Assembly (NCBI GenBank): GCA_963778675.1
Contig: CAVZVI010000010.1
Span: forward strand, 620,001-684,000
DNA length: 64,000 nucleotides
Direction of reading: 5' to 3'
From: CAWCDJ01 sp963778675
Lineage (GTDB): Bacteria; Acidobacteriota; Terriglobia; Bryobacterales; Bryobacteraceae
Positions 17,572-26,944 of this stretch are shown piece after piece (position 1 is the stretch's first letter; the number at the start of each line of letters is the position of its first letter). The notes under the pieces were generated by a model, which worked only from the letters and a program-made list of their open reading frames with translations, was not told the origin of the DNA and ran no database searches. The translations under genes and the position numbers were made by a program.

Positions 17572-18702
17572 GTGTCCGCACCCTTCCGCTCCTACGTGCT
17601 GGTGTCACGCCGGCAGATCGCCAGCAATTTCCAAAGCGTGCGGGCCGTCGTGGGCCCGAATATCGAGGTCGCGGGCGTGGTCAAGGCGGACGCCTATGGG
17701 CACGGGGCGCTGGAGGTCTCGCGTGTGCTGGTGGCGGAAGGTGCGCGCTGGCTGGCGGTCAGCTCGGTGGATGAGGGGGTCCATCTGCGTAGCGGCGGCA
17801 TCCACCAGACGCGCATCCTGGTCATGGGCGGTTTTCTCCCCTACGAAGGCGAGGCACTGGCGGAGTACGACCTCACACCGGCCGTGCACTCTCTGGACCA
17901 GATGCGGGAACTGGATGAGCTGGCGAACGCCTGCCGGAAGCCGATCCGCTACCACCTGAAGATCGATTCCGGCATGGGGCGGCTCGGGACGCGTGCCTGT
18001 CCGGCGGAAATCCTGGCGACGCTTGCGGAGATGCGCACGGCGCGGCTGGAAGGCCTGATGACCCATTTCGCCTCCGCGGCCGACTATACCAGCCCGCAGA
18101 CCGACGAGCAGTTGCTCTACTTCCACCGGCTTTACGACGAACTGCGGGCCGGCGGAGTGCAGGTCGCGCACCTTCATACATCCAGCACCAACGCCATCGG
18201 CTACGGGCGCACCGGCGGCTGGCACACCATGGTGCGCGCCGGGCACGCGCTCTACGGTTACCTGTCGCCGGCCCGCGGAGACGCGCCGGCGCCCCTCCTG
18301 AAGGTCCGCCCGGCGCTGACGTGGAAGGCCAAGCTCCTGGCGGTCAAGGATATTCCCGAAGGCGCGCTGGTGGGCTACGGCGGATCGTTCCGGGCGCCGC
18401 GGCCGATGCGCATCGGGATCCTCGGGGCGGGTTACGCCGATGGCCTGTTCCACCGGCTGTCGAACCGGGGGAAGGTCGTGGCCGACGGTAAACTGACTCC
18501 CATTATCGGTACGATTTCGATGGACCTCACCACCATCGATCTCAGCCACACAGCCGCACTCGGCCCCGGCGACGAGGTGACGCTGCTGGGCGCGGAGGGC
18601 GACGCCAGCCTGGACGCGCAGCAGATCGCCAAGACCGCCGGCACGATCTCGTACAACATTCTGTGCAGCATTAGCGCGCGAGTCCGCCGGGTGTACATTT
18701 GA
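17572..18702 (+). CDS. alr: Alanine racemase
   Basis: A 376-residue PLP enzyme making D-alanine for peptidoglycan. The PLP lysine is K38 in VVKADAYGHG, HLKIDSGMGRLG is the central barrel motif, HTSSTNAIG follows, and the catalytic tyrosine is in LVGYGGSFRA; IGTISMDLTTIDLS closes the C-terminal domain. The start is GTG at 17572. rpoN follows after 89 bases carrying its own promoter-like element. All key residues are present. Confidence 0.95.
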   Translation: MSAPFRSYVLVSRRQIASNFQSVRAVVGPNIEVAGVVKADAYGHGALEVSRVLVAEGARWLAVSSVDEGVHLRSGGIHQTRILVMGGFLPYEGEALAEYDLTPAVHSLDQMRELDELANACRKPIRYHLKIDSGMGRLGTRACPAEILATLAEMRTARLEGLMTHFASAADYTSPQTDEQLLYFHRLYDELRAGGVQVAHLHTSSTNAIGYGRTGGWHTMVRAGHALYGYLSPARGDAPAPLLKVRPALTWKAKLLAVKDIPEGALVGYGGSFRAPRPMRIGILGAGYADGLFHRLSNRGKVVADGKLTPIIGTISMDLTTIDLSHTAALGPGDEVTLLGAEGDASLDAQQIAKTAGTISYNILCSISARVRRVYI

Positions 18703-18715
18703 GGGCGGTAAAGAA

Positions 18716-18732
18716 CGGCACTAAACTTGCAA
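18716..18732 (+). promoter_or_regulatory. Putative sigma-54 (-24/-12) promoter of rpoN
   Basis: CGGCACTAAACTTGCAA has GG, ten bases, then GC, with GGCAC and TTGC matching the RpoN consensus well. It lies 60 bases upstream of the rpoN start, just after alr. This would make rpoN autoregulated. Confidence 0.55.
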
Positions 18733-18791
18733 CGGGATAACCCGAACCTCAGGCCAGGAATGCGTTAATGGGGTGATATTATAGGAGGCAG

Positions 18792-20399
18792 ATGAGCTTA
18801 CTGTCGCCAAGACTCCAATTGAAGGTCGCACAGAAGCAGATTCTGACCCCGGGTCTGGTTCAAATGGTGACCGTCCTTCAGCTTAACCGGCTGGAACTGA
18901 AGGAGATGATCACACAGGAGATCGTTAAGAACCCGGTATTGGAAGAATCCACCGAGGAGGCCGGTGAGGAGGTCACCCCGGAGGAGTTGCTGCCGATCCT
19001 TGAAGCCGAAACGGTAATCGACCCGGCCGACAAGCAGATCCTGGAAGCCGCGGTGCTGAACGAAGCCAATTCACTGAACGGCTCGGACGGCGACGTGGCG
19101 ATCAACGGGAATCTCTTTCCGGACGCGGAAGAGACGGCCTCGGCGGCGACCGCCCAGCCGGAAGTGCCGGCTTCGAACGATCCCCTGCTGGAGACGCCGG
19201 CGGCCACCGACCCCTTCGACGAAATCGATTTCGGTTCGTTCTTTGACGATTACCTGGATCCAGGCTATAAAAGCCCGGCTTCGGAATCGGTCGAAAAACC
19301 GTCGTTTGAGACGTTCCTCTCGGCGCCGGTGACTTTGGGAGATTACCTGCGCTCGCAGTTGAGCGTCACCGTGATTTCCGACCGTATTCGCAACGCCGCC
19401 GAATCGATCATCGGTAACCTGGACGAGGACGGCTATCTTTCCGCCTCGCTCGAGGAGATCGCCGAGGTCGGCGAGCACAAACTGGAAGAGGTACAGGAAG
19501 CGCTGGCGGAGGTGCAAGCGCTCGATCCGGCGGGGGTCGGCGCCCGCAATCTGCGGGAATGCCTGCTGCTGCAGATCGAAAGCATCAACGGCAAGGGCGG
19601 CGTCGCCTGGCAGATCGTTTCCAGCCATTTGCGGCTGCTGGAGACCCACCAGCCCAAGGAAATCGCGAAGATGCTGGCGCGCCCGATCGAGCACATCGAG
19701 ATTGCGGTACAGATGATCCAGCACCTGAATCCGCGGCCCGGCCTGCGGTATTCGGGAGCGGGTGCGCGGGTGGTGGAGCCGGACGTCTACTTCATCAAGG
19801 ATGGCGACGACTACATCATCCAGATGAATGACGAGGATGTGCCGCAGCTCCGGTTGAACGCCCAATACCGGCGGATGCTCGACCGCGACAATGGAGCGAC
19901 CAAGGAAGTTCGCGACTACGTCCGCGAGCGGTACACGTCGGCCATCCAGTTGATGAAGAACATCGAGCAGCGGAAGCAGACCATCCTGAAGGTCTGCCAG
20001 GCGATCGTCCGGCGGCAGTCGGAGTTTCTGACCCACGGAATCGACCAGCTCAAGCCGATGATGATCAAAGAGGTCGCCGAAGAGGTGGGCGTTCACCCCT
20101 CCACGGTGAGCCGCGCGGTAGCCAGCAAGTACGTTCACACGCCGCAGGGCGTGTTCGAGCTCCGGTATTTCTTCTCCGAAGCGGTGCAGGGACCCCTGGG
20201 CGGCGCTACGCCGCTGCTGCTTCTGAAGCGCAAGGTGAAGAAGATGATCGAGGAGGAGGATCGCTCCAAGCCCTTGACCGACGAGCAGATCACCCTGTTG
20301 TTGCAGGCCGAAGGGATCAATGTCACCCGGCGTACGGTCGCGAAGTACCGGGAAGACATGAAAATTCCCTCAACGCACCAGCGCCGCCTCCGCAATTAG
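18792..20399 (+). CDS. rpoN: RNA polymerase sigma-54 factor
   Basis: A 535-residue sigma-54. Region I is at the N-terminus (LSPRLQLKVAQKQILTPGLV, then LQLNRLELKEMI), an acidic region II (residues ~55-170) follows, then the core-binding domain (LDPAGVGARNLRECLLLQ) and the DNA-binding domain with VHPSTVSRAVASKY and the RpoN box TRRTVAKYRE near the end. It directs -24/-12 promoters with enhancer-binding proteins. hpf and rapZ follow, the common rpoN neighbourhood. Two -24/-12-like elements occur in this window, before this gene and before the first glutamine synthetase gene. Confidence 0.96.
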   Translation: MSLLSPRLQLKVAQKQILTPGLVQMVTVLQLNRLELKEMITQEIVKNPVLEESTEEAGEEVTPEELLPILEAETVIDPADKQILEAAVLNEANSLNGSDGDVAINGNLFPDAEETASAATAQPEVPASNDPLLETPAATDPFDEIDFGSFFDDYLDPGYKSPASESVEKPSFETFLSAPVTLGDYLRSQLSVTVISDRIRNAAESIIGNLDEDGYLSASLEEIAEVGEHKLEEVQEALAEVQALDPAGVGARNLRECLLLQIESINGKGGVAWQIVSSHLRLLETHQPKEIAKMLARPIEHIEIAVQMIQHLNPRPGLRYSGAGARVVEPDVYFIKDGDDYIIQMNDEDVPQLRLNAQYRRMLDRDNGATKEVRDYVRERYTSAIQLMKNIEQRKQTILKVCQAIVRRQSEFLTHGIDQLKPMMIKEVAEEVGVHPSTVSRAVASKYVHTPQGVFELRYFFSEAVQGPLGGATPLLLLKRKVKKMIEEEDRSKPLTDEQITLLLQAEGINVTRRTVAKYREDMKIPSTHQRRLRN

Positions 20400-20435
20400 G
20401 CACTTCCCCATCCGCCATCGCACAGGATTGCCGCT

Positions 20436-20455
20436 AACCGGGTGGAAAACCGGGT
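20436..20455 (+). repeat. Direct repeat AACCGGGT x2 upstream of hpf
   Basis: AACCGGGT occurs at 20436-20443 and 20448-20455, a 12-base period, immediately before TTATAAC (possible -10). It may be an operator for hpf or chance; the 110-base rpoN-hpf gap otherwise holds nothing recognisable. Confidence 0.3.
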
Positions 20456-20509
20456 TATAACAAAAGAGGGGTGATATTTCGGCCCTCCTGGGGGCTGAAG
20501 GGAGAACCC

Positions 20510-21046
20510 ATGAAGATCACGTACACAGGCAGACAGGTAGAACTGGCGCCCGCCCAGCAAAAGAAGCTGGAAGCTCGTTTCGCCAAAATCGGCAAGCTTC
20601 TGGACGGGCGGCGAGAAGTGGAAACTCACGTGATTCTGTCGCTGGAACGGCATCTGCACTGCGCGGAAGCGACGATCAACTACTACAACCACCAGATGGT
20701 AGGGGTTGGTTCCAACAGCGACCTCTTCAACGCCATTGCGTCCGCCGCCGAGAAACTGGAAAAGCAGGCGGTCAAAGCCCGCACCAAGTGGCGCGACACC
20801 AAGCGCACTCCGAGGAAAGCCCAGCCGGAGGTCGCGTCAGCAGCGGTTCCCGCGCCCGAGGCGGAGGCCCCGGGCCGAGTCTACCGGATCAACCACCACC
20901 AGAAGCGGAAGCCGATGACGCTCGACGAGGCACTGCTCGAGATGGACAAGAACCGGGACTACCTGGTGTATCGCGATGCCGAGACTGACCGGGTCTCGGT
21001 GCTGGTGAGACGGCGCGACGGCAACTTCGACCTGGTCGAGGCGTAG
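20510..21046 (+). CDS. hpf: Ribosome hibernation promoting factor (long form)
   Basis: A 178-residue long-form HPF that inactivates and dimerises ribosomes in stationary phase. The N-terminal domain starts MKITYTGRQVELAPAQQKKL and includes HLHCAEATINYYNHQMVG; the C-terminal dimerisation domain is KPMTLDEALLEMDKNRDYL to FDLVEA. ATG at 20510 is chosen (GGGAGAACCC before it) over upstream in-frame codons because it matches the family start. It lies between rpoN and rapZ. Confidence 0.93.
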   Translation: MKITYTGRQVELAPAQQKKLEARFAKIGKLLDGRREVETHVILSLERHLHCAEATINYYNHQMVGVGSNSDLFNAIASAAEKLEKQAVKARTKWRDTKRTPRKAQPEVASAAVPAPEAEAPGRVYRINHHQKRKPMTLDEALLEMDKNRDYLVYRDAETDRVSVLVRRRDGNFDLVEA

Positions 21047-21055
21047 CGGCGACGA

Positions 21056-21961
21056 ATGAAAAAAGAGCCTGCCCCGCCCGCCAGGCCATCTCCGGGGGTC
21101 AAACCAGAGGTGGTCGTCATCACGGGCCTGAGCGGTTCGGGCAAGGGTAGTGTGCTCAAGGATCTCGAAGACCTGGGCTACTACGCGGTGGACAACCTTC
21201 CGGTCGAGCTCATTCCCAAACTGGCCGAACTGACGCGCGACAACCCGAGCATCCCCGCCGCGGCGCTGGTGGTGGACGTGCGGGAAGGGGAGGGGCTGAA
21301 GCGTTTTCCGGAGATCTACGGCACCATCAAGAGCTCCGTGAACGCCCGGCTGATTTTCCTCGAGGCGGATGAGGAGGTCATTGCCCGCCGTTTCAGCGAG
21401 ACCCGGCGCCCGCATCCCCTGGGGACGGACCGCTCGATCTTCAAGAGCATCCGCTCGGAGCGAACCAAACTGGCGCCTATCCGGTCCATGGCGGACCTGA
21501 TCATCAACACCTCGAAGTTTACGGTCCACGAGCTTCGCGAGTTCATCGGCGAGCGCTTCCGCGGCAAGGGCGATGAATCGAAGATCATGATCTACGTCAC
21601 CAGCTTCGGCTACCGGCACGGTGTACCTCCGGATAGCGACCTGGTTTTCGACGTGCGGTTTTTGCCCAATCCGAATTACATTCCGCGGTTCAAACACAAG
21701 ACCGGGAGGAATCCTTCGGTCGCGAAATACATCCGGTCGTTTCCGCAGACCGTGGAATTCATCGAGAAGATCTCCGACCTGCTGATCTACCTGCTCCCGC
21801 ACTACATCCGCGAAGGCAAGAGCTACCTCACGATTGCCTTCGGCTGCACGGGCGGCCAGCACCGGTCGGTGATGATGGCCGAGCAGATCCGGAAAAATCT
21901 GACGGAAGCGGGATTCACGGCGAAAATCAATCACCGCGATATCAGCAAGGGCCACCGCTAG
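21056..21961 (+). CDS. rapZ: RNase adapter protein RapZ / P-loop nucleotide-binding protein
   Basis: A 301-residue RapZ/YvcJ protein. The Walker A loop GLSGSGKGS is at residues 24-32, DLGYYAVDNLPVELI follows, and the C-terminal domain has SFGYRHGVPPDSDLVFDVRFLPNPNY and FGCTGGQHRSVMMAE. In enterobacteria RapZ steers RNase E to the GlmZ sRNA; in others it binds nucleotides with less clear roles. Its position after rpoN-hpf is conserved among bacteria. No sRNA partner is visible here. Confidence 0.93.
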   Translation: MKKEPAPPARPSPGVKPEVVVITGLSGSGKGSVLKDLEDLGYYAVDNLPVELIPKLAELTRDNPSIPAAALVVDVREGEGLKRFPEIYGTIKSSVNARLIFLEADEEVIARRFSETRRPHPLGTDRSIFKSIRSERTKLAPIRSMADLIINTSKFTVHELREFIGERFRGKGDESKIMIYVTSFGYRHGVPPDSDLVFDVRFLPNPNYIPRFKHKTGRNPSVAKYIRSFPQTVEFIEKISDLLIYLLPHYIREGKSYLTIAFGCTGGQHRSVMMAEQIRKNLTEAGFTAKINHRDISKGHR

Positions 21962-21970
21962 AGCTTGGAT

Positions 21971-24044
21971 ATGAGAATTATTTCGACCAGTCTGCTCTTT
22001 CTCCCGGTCCTGCAGTTTGCGTATGCGCAGGGAACCGTGCCCACGTTCCGGCACGCCGCCGGAGAGGGATCCTACACGCTCGCCGGCCATGACCCGGCAG
22101 AGGGTGGCACTACCACCATCCCCACAGTGCTGGTTCCGGTCACGCTTTCGTTTGGTAACACCTTCATCGTGGACGCCGCCCCGGACGTACGGCGGGTTGT
22201 TCATTCGCCTATATTCTCCCGATTCGCCTTCCCTTCCGGCGGTACCACGCAGTATGCCGACGCCATGCAGCGCACTACTTTCCCCCAGGCGGACGGGTGG
22301 CATACGCTGCTCGGCGAGCCCGAGGTGAAGCCCGTGAAGATCGCCGTACCCGCGGGCTACGGCTATATCCTGACCTCCAGGAAGAGCGGCCGCCGCTTCG
22401 CCATCGTGGATGTCGAGTTTCTGCAGCGGGAACTCTTCAAGCAGGTTCCCAGGCAGGACGGCAAGCTGGTGATCGCGGTGACGCACAACTCCGCTTATTA
22501 CGCTTTGGGCGACGCCACGGTCTGTTGCTCCTGGGGAACCCACGGCGTGGACGCCGCCACGGGAAACTCCTTTGTGCTTGGCTCCTATCTCCAGGACGCC
22601 CCTGCGGTTGTCGAAGACGGCGACGTGCAGCCGCTCACCCAGCAGCTTGCGCAGTTCATCAAGGACCCGTTACACGATCCCCTGCTCCATGGCCGCAACG
22701 CCCGCGGCGCGGGAAACACGTTCCCTGGCTGGATGCGGCCCGGCCAGGGTGCCTGCGGCGGCACGGGCGGCGGCATCCACCTACTTCCTTCTCGAGCCCA
22801 CGAACACGAACCCCAAGAACAACATTCCCGCGTCGAAAGCATTCGCCGCCCGCGTGGACGGATCCACTTATCATCTGCAGAACGTAGCCCTGCTCCCGTG
22901 GTATACCGGGGTGCCGCAGGGTTCCGGAGGCGCGTACAGCTTCCCGGACCCCCAGGCCCTTACGGCCCCTGCCGAGCCCTGCCCGGCGCGCGGAGGACGC
23001 GGGGGCGCGTCCACGGCTCCGAAGGTCGCGGCAATCCCGGCAAGCGGTTCTCCGAACGGCCACTGGCTCATCGGGTATTGGGCGGGCTATGGCGGTCCCG
23101 GCTCGACCTTCCCGCTCCGCGAGGTCTCGCCGCAGTGGGACGTCATCATCGTGGCCTTCTCGACGCCGGACAGGAACGCTCCGGAAGGGACCATGCAGTT
23201 CCACACGCCGGCCGGCCTCGACACCGAACAGTTCAAGGCAGACATAGCCTACCTGAAGAGCCATGGTAAGAAGGTCATGATTTCGCTCGGCGGCGGAGGT
23301 CAGCACTTCACGCTCGCCGATCCGAAGCGCGTTCCGAACTTCGTCTCCTCGGTCACCCGCATTGTCGCGGAGTACGGCTTCGACGGGATCGATATCGACT
23401 TCGAAAGCCCGTCCCTCGCGATCGATCCCGGGGATACGGACTTCCGGCATCCCACCACGCCATCCATCGTGAACCTCATCTCGGCCCTGCGCCAGTTGCG
23501 CGATCATTTCGGCCCGGGGTTCATGATCAGCCTCGTGCCCGAAGGCACGCAGATCCCCTCGGGCTACCCGAGTTATGGCGGCCAGTTCGGCTCCTATCTG
23601 CCCATTGTGTACGCGATCCGCGACATCCTCTCTTTCGTCGACGTGCAGGACTACAACACCCCGCCGCTCGAAGGCCTCGATGGCGAGATCTATCAGCCCG
23701 GCTCGGTGGACTATCACGCCGCCATGACGGAACTCCTGCTGCACGGCTTCAATGTGGGAGGGGATCCCAAGCATTTCTTCCCGCCGGTGCCGGCCGAAAA
23801 AGTGGCCGTCGGGTTCCTCACCGGCGACACCACGCCCGCCATCGTGAGCCAGGCGATGGACTACATCATCACCGGCAAGGCTCCCGCCGGAACCACGTAC
23901 CGTCTTCGCAAGCCAGGCGGTTACCCGGGCATGATCGGCGCCATGTTCTGGACGATCGACGCCGATCGCCGCGGCAACTACAACTTCTCCAACGTCGTCG
24001 GCCCCCAGCTTCACGCCTATGGAAAAGGGGACAGACGCAATTAA
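21971..24044 (+). pseudogene. Secreted GH18 (chitinase-like) protein interrupted by one frameshift
   Basis: Two overlapping frames make one protein of about 690 residues if one base is dropped near 22761-22778, inside a GGC-rich tract. The first frame (from 21971) has a signal peptide (LLFLPVLQFAYA) and a ~260-residue domain with AAGEGSYTLAGHDPAEGG and NSFVLGSYLQD. The second frame continues STYFLLEPTNTNPKNN and carries a GH18 barrel: HWLIGYWAGYG, KVMISLGGGG and the catalytic DGIDIDFE. GH18 enzymes cut chitin or related glycans. Only one lesion is seen in 2 kb, so it may be a sequencing error, a recent mutation or a phase-variable tract. The N-terminal domain has no HExxH. Confidence 0.7.
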
Positions 24045-24056
24045 CCGCGGAAGGCT

Positions 24057-24821
24057 CTAGCCGCGAGCCTGGCGCGCCATCTCGATGAGCACGATACGGG
24101 CATCCTCCGGGCTGGCCACCTCGCGCAGAAAGGCCACGCGGCAGCCATGCGTGCGATCGCCGGATCGCAGCCGCAGGTGAAATCCCAGGCGGTCGACAGA
24201 GGTCATGGCGGCCTCATCGGCATCTTCGCCGGCGAACCGGCGCGCGATTCGTTGCAGCGCTCCGACGTGGTCGGCGTTCATGTGGCGGATGATTCCGGGG
24301 CCGGTTTCGGCCAGCGGATCGGGGCGCGCGGCGGTGTAATCCGCGGCGGAAACCCATCCCATGACACCGAATCCGCCGACGAAGTAGACGCCCGAGACTT
24401 CCAGGCGGTAGTAGGCGAAATCGCTGTAGCTCTGCCACTGACGGGCATTTTCGTAGCGGGAGAGGTAGAGTTCGCCAACCTCTTCGGGGTCCGCTTCGGC
24501 GGCTGTGCCGATAAGGGTCACGCGCGCCGAGCCGAGAGGATCGCCAGAGGCATCGGGCTGGGTGACGAACAGGCTGGCGCGCGGATCCTGCTGCAGGTTT
24601 TGCGTATGCATCGCCATGCTGCTGATGAACAGGACGGGGCGCCCTGACTCATCGGCCGCGTAGGGCATCAGGGAGCCGAACGGGAAGCCGGGAAACTTGC
24701 GCGAATGGGTGGAGAGGCTGCCGATACGGCCCAGGGCCGCGAGGGTGCGGGCGCGTTCGGCCAGCGAGGGCTCGGGAACGTTGGACGCGGCGGGTCCGGG
24801 ACCGGCGTGCAGGTTGGTCAC
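24057..24821 (-). CDS. HugZ-like pyridoxamine-5'-phosphate-oxidase-fold protein with DUF2470 domain
   Basis: A 254-residue protein with a split-barrel flavin-type domain (GSLSTHSRKFPGFPFGSLMPYA, MHTQNLQQDPRASLFV) and a C-terminal DUF2470 domain (IIRHMNADHVGALQRI, DRLGFHLRL). The architecture is that of HugZ-type heme-degrading proteins and PPOX-family relatives. The start is taken as GTG at 24821 (VTNLHAGPG), since the upstream frame overlaps the divergent DUF1080 gene. Heme oxygenase activity is possible but not shown by the sequence. Its 3' end lies 12 bases from the GH18 gene, convergent. Confidence 0.75.
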   Translation of the reverse strand: MTNLHAGPGPAASNVPEPSLAERARTLAALGRIGSLSTHSRKFPGFPFGSLMPYAADESGRPVLFISSMAMHTQNLQQDPRASLFVTQPDASGDPLGSARVTLIGTAAEADPEEVGELYLSRYENARQWQSYSDFAYYRLEVSGVYFVGGFGVMGWVSAADYTAARPDPLAETGPGIIRHMNADHVGALQRIARRFAGEDADEAAMTSVDRLGFHLRLRSGDRTHGCRVAFLREVASPEDARIVLIEMARQARG

Positions 24822-24857
24822 GACTCCATGGTATCGCGCGAGGGTACAATCAACTCC

Positions 24858-25991
24858 ATGAAGCGACGGGATTTTCTCGCGGCGGCGGCGGTTTCGCCGG
24901 TTCTTTGTGCGGCTCCGCAGGCTGCCGGCGAAGCCGGTTTTACGCCGCTGTTCGACGGCCGTACCCTGGACGGATGGTCGGTTGCGGAAGGCCCGGAATC
25001 GGCGTTCTACGTGGACGGCGGAGCGATCGTCGTGCATGAGAGCGCGGGGTTCCCTACGTGGCTACGCTCGGGGCGCCAGTACGAGAACTTCGATTTCCGC
25101 GGTGAGTTCTTCGTTAAGGGATGGACTGATTCGGGCATCTATCTGCACGCTCCGGAACATGGGCGGCCGATGTGGTGCGGCATGCAGATCCACATCTTTC
25201 ACCAGGTGGACGAGAATCCCGCGCCGGAATCGATGGGCGCGATCTTTCCGCTGGTAGCGCCGCGGAAAGTCAACGTGCGGAACCAAGGCGAGTGGAACAC
25301 GTTCCGCATCCTGATGGACTGGCCGCGGCTCCAGGTGTGGACGAACGACGAACTGGTGCAGGACGTGGACGTCGAGACGGTGCCCGAGTTACGCCACCGG
25401 CTGAGGAAGGGGTACCTGGGTCTGGAATCGCTCTCCTACCCTGTGCGGTTCCGCAATCTGCGGGTGCGGGAGCTGCCGGCGGCGGTCAAATGGATGCCGC
25501 TCTACGAAACGCCCGCGGATTTCGCAAATTGGCGCGTCTCGCAGGGCAAGCCGGGCTTCCAGGCCGTGGGTGGGGTGCTCTACAGCAACGGTCTCGGGCA
25601 CTTCGCCACCAACGACCGCTTTCGCGATTTCGAGCTCCAAATGTACGTGCGACATGCCCGGCACCACAACGGCGGCGTTCTGTTTCGCACCGAAGGACGG
25701 GGAAACGGCGGGCGCCACTACGAGATCCAACTGCACGACGTGGAAGGCGCGCACTACCCCACGGGTTCGCTCTATTCCTACAAGCGCGGGATCTATCCGC
25801 GGATCGAGCCCGAAACGTGGTGGCTGTTTCAATTGCGGGTGAAAGACAACACCTGCATGGTGCGGATCAACGGAGAGACCATCGTCGAATACGGCCGGCT
25901 GGAGAACCTCGCGGAAGGGCCCATCGAGCTGCAGGCCCACGATGCCGGCAGATGGACCGAGTACAAGCAGATTCTGGTGCGGAGGATCTAG
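24858..25991 (+). CDS. Exported protein with two 3-keto-disaccharide hydrolase (DUF1080) domains
   Basis: A 377-residue protein with a Tat-like leader (MKRRDFLAAAAVSPVLCAAP). Two lectin-like beta-sandwich domains follow: residues ~30-205 (FTPLFDGRTLDGWSV, SGIYLHAPE, GEWNTFRILMDWPRLQVW) and ~210-377 (ADFANWRVSQGKPGFQAVGG, NGGVLFRTEGRGNGGRHYEI). DUF1080 enzymes hydrolyse 3-keto glycosides, usually made by flavin or Gfo/Idh-type dehydrogenases. Its convergent neighbours include a Tat-exported Gfo/Idh enzyme, a possible partner. ATG at 24858 is preferred because the leader begins there. Confidence 0.83.
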   Translation: MKRRDFLAAAAVSPVLCAAPQAAGEAGFTPLFDGRTLDGWSVAEGPESAFYVDGGAIVVHESAGFPTWLRSGRQYENFDFRGEFFVKGWTDSGIYLHAPEHGRPMWCGMQIHIFHQVDENPAPESMGAIFPLVAPRKVNVRNQGEWNTFRILMDWPRLQVWTNDELVQDVDVETVPELRHRLRKGYLGLESLSYPVRFRNLRVRELPAAVKWMPLYETPADFANWRVSQGKPGFQAVGGVLYSNGLGHFATNDRFRDFELQMYVRHARHHNGGVLFRTEGRGNGGRHYEIQLHDVEGAHYPTGSLYSYKRGIYPRIEPETWWLFQLRVKDNTCMVRINGETIVEYGRLENLAEGPIELQAHDAGRWTEYKQILVRRI

Positions 25992-26944
25992 CGCGGCCAA
26001 TCAGGCGACTCGATGACACTGCCGCCGGTAACGATCAGGGCCGCCACGCCCGGCTTGCGGCGGACCAGTGCCATGCCGCGCTCGGGTCCGAGGACGCTCA
26101 CCGCGGTCGCCAGGGAGTCGGCATCCACGCCGCGTCGGGCTACAACGGTCACGGTGATCGGCCGGGTCAGGCCGATGTCGGTAGCCGGATCGACGATGTG
26201 GGAGTATCGCTTGCCGCCGAGGTCCAGATGCTGCTCCGCGCTGCCCGAGGTCGAGACGGCGGCGTTGCGCAGCTCCACGATCCGCGTGGCGTCGCCTGCT
26301 CCGATCTCCCACCCGCTCCGGCCGGGCGGGGGATCGCCGAATGCCAGGTCGCCGCTCACGGCCACGAGCGCGCTGCGAATCCCCGATTGTGCGAGGACGG
26401 CCAGCGCGGCATCGGCGGCGTAGCCTTTCGCGATGCCTCCGAGGTCCAACTGCATGCCGGGCTGGTCGAGAGTCACGGTCCCGGCAGCGCTGTCGATGTG
26501 CAGCTTGCGGAAGCCGGTTCGCGCGGCAGCCTCCTTCAACGTGCCGGCAACAGGCAAGCGATGATCGCGCCGCGCCTGCCGCCACAACCGGATTACGGGC
26601 CCGAGTGTCACATCGAAGGCGCCGCCGGTCTCCGCCGCCAGTTTTTGGGAGGCTTCCAGCACACGCAGCAGGTCCGGACCGGCTTCCACGGGCTGGCCGG
26701 CGGCGGAGCGGCAGAGGCGGTTCAGCTCGCTATCGGGTTGGTAGTCGGAGAGCGCGTGGTCGAGTTGAGCGATTCGGTCGAAGGCCGCGCGGAAAGCCGC
26801 CTCCGCCTGCCGGGCGTCGCCGGCGTACAGCTTGATCCGGACCAGCGTGCCCATGTGCGGCTCCACGGCCTCGAAGGGCTCCACGGCAGAGGCGAGCGGG
26901 GACGCCAGCAAGGCAATCAGCGCCGCAACGGCCCTACTGCTCAT
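25988..26944 (-). CDS. apbE: FAD:protein FMN transferase ApbE
   Basis: A 318-residue periplasmic flavin transferase that attaches FMN to threonine of target proteins such as Rnf/Nqr subunits or FMN-bind domains. A signal peptide (AALIALLASPLASA) precedes EPHMGTLVRIKLYA; GGAFDVTLGPVIRLW, LDLGGIAKGYAAD and the nucleotide/metal-binding VDPATDIGL and GVDADSLATAVSVLG motifs follow. It overlaps the end of the upstream SUMF1-like gene by 11 bases and the convergent DUF1080 gene by 4. No obvious FMN-accepting target is visible in the window. Confidence 0.92.
   Translation of the reverse strand: MSSRAVAALIALLASPLASAVEPFEAVEPHMGTLVRIKLYAGDARQAEAAFRAAFDRIAQLDHALSDYQPDSELNRLCRSAAGQPVEAGPDLLRVLEASQKLAAETGGAFDVTLGPVIRLWRQARRDHRLPVAGTLKEAAARTGFRKLHIDSAAGTVTLDQPGMQLDLGGIAKGYAADAALAVLAQSGIRSALVAVSGDLAFGDPPPGRSGWEIGAGDATRIVELRNAAVSTSGSAEQHLDLGGKRYSHIVDPATDIGLTRPITVTVVARRGVDADSLATAVSVLGPERGMALVRRKPGVAALIVTGGSVIESPDWPR

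Noticed and set aside
24052..24070. Hairpin AGGCTC/GAGCCT between the convergent GH18 and HugZ-like genes as a bidirectional terminator
   Set aside because: Only 6 bp, no T-tract on either side, and it overlaps the end of the minus-strand coding region.
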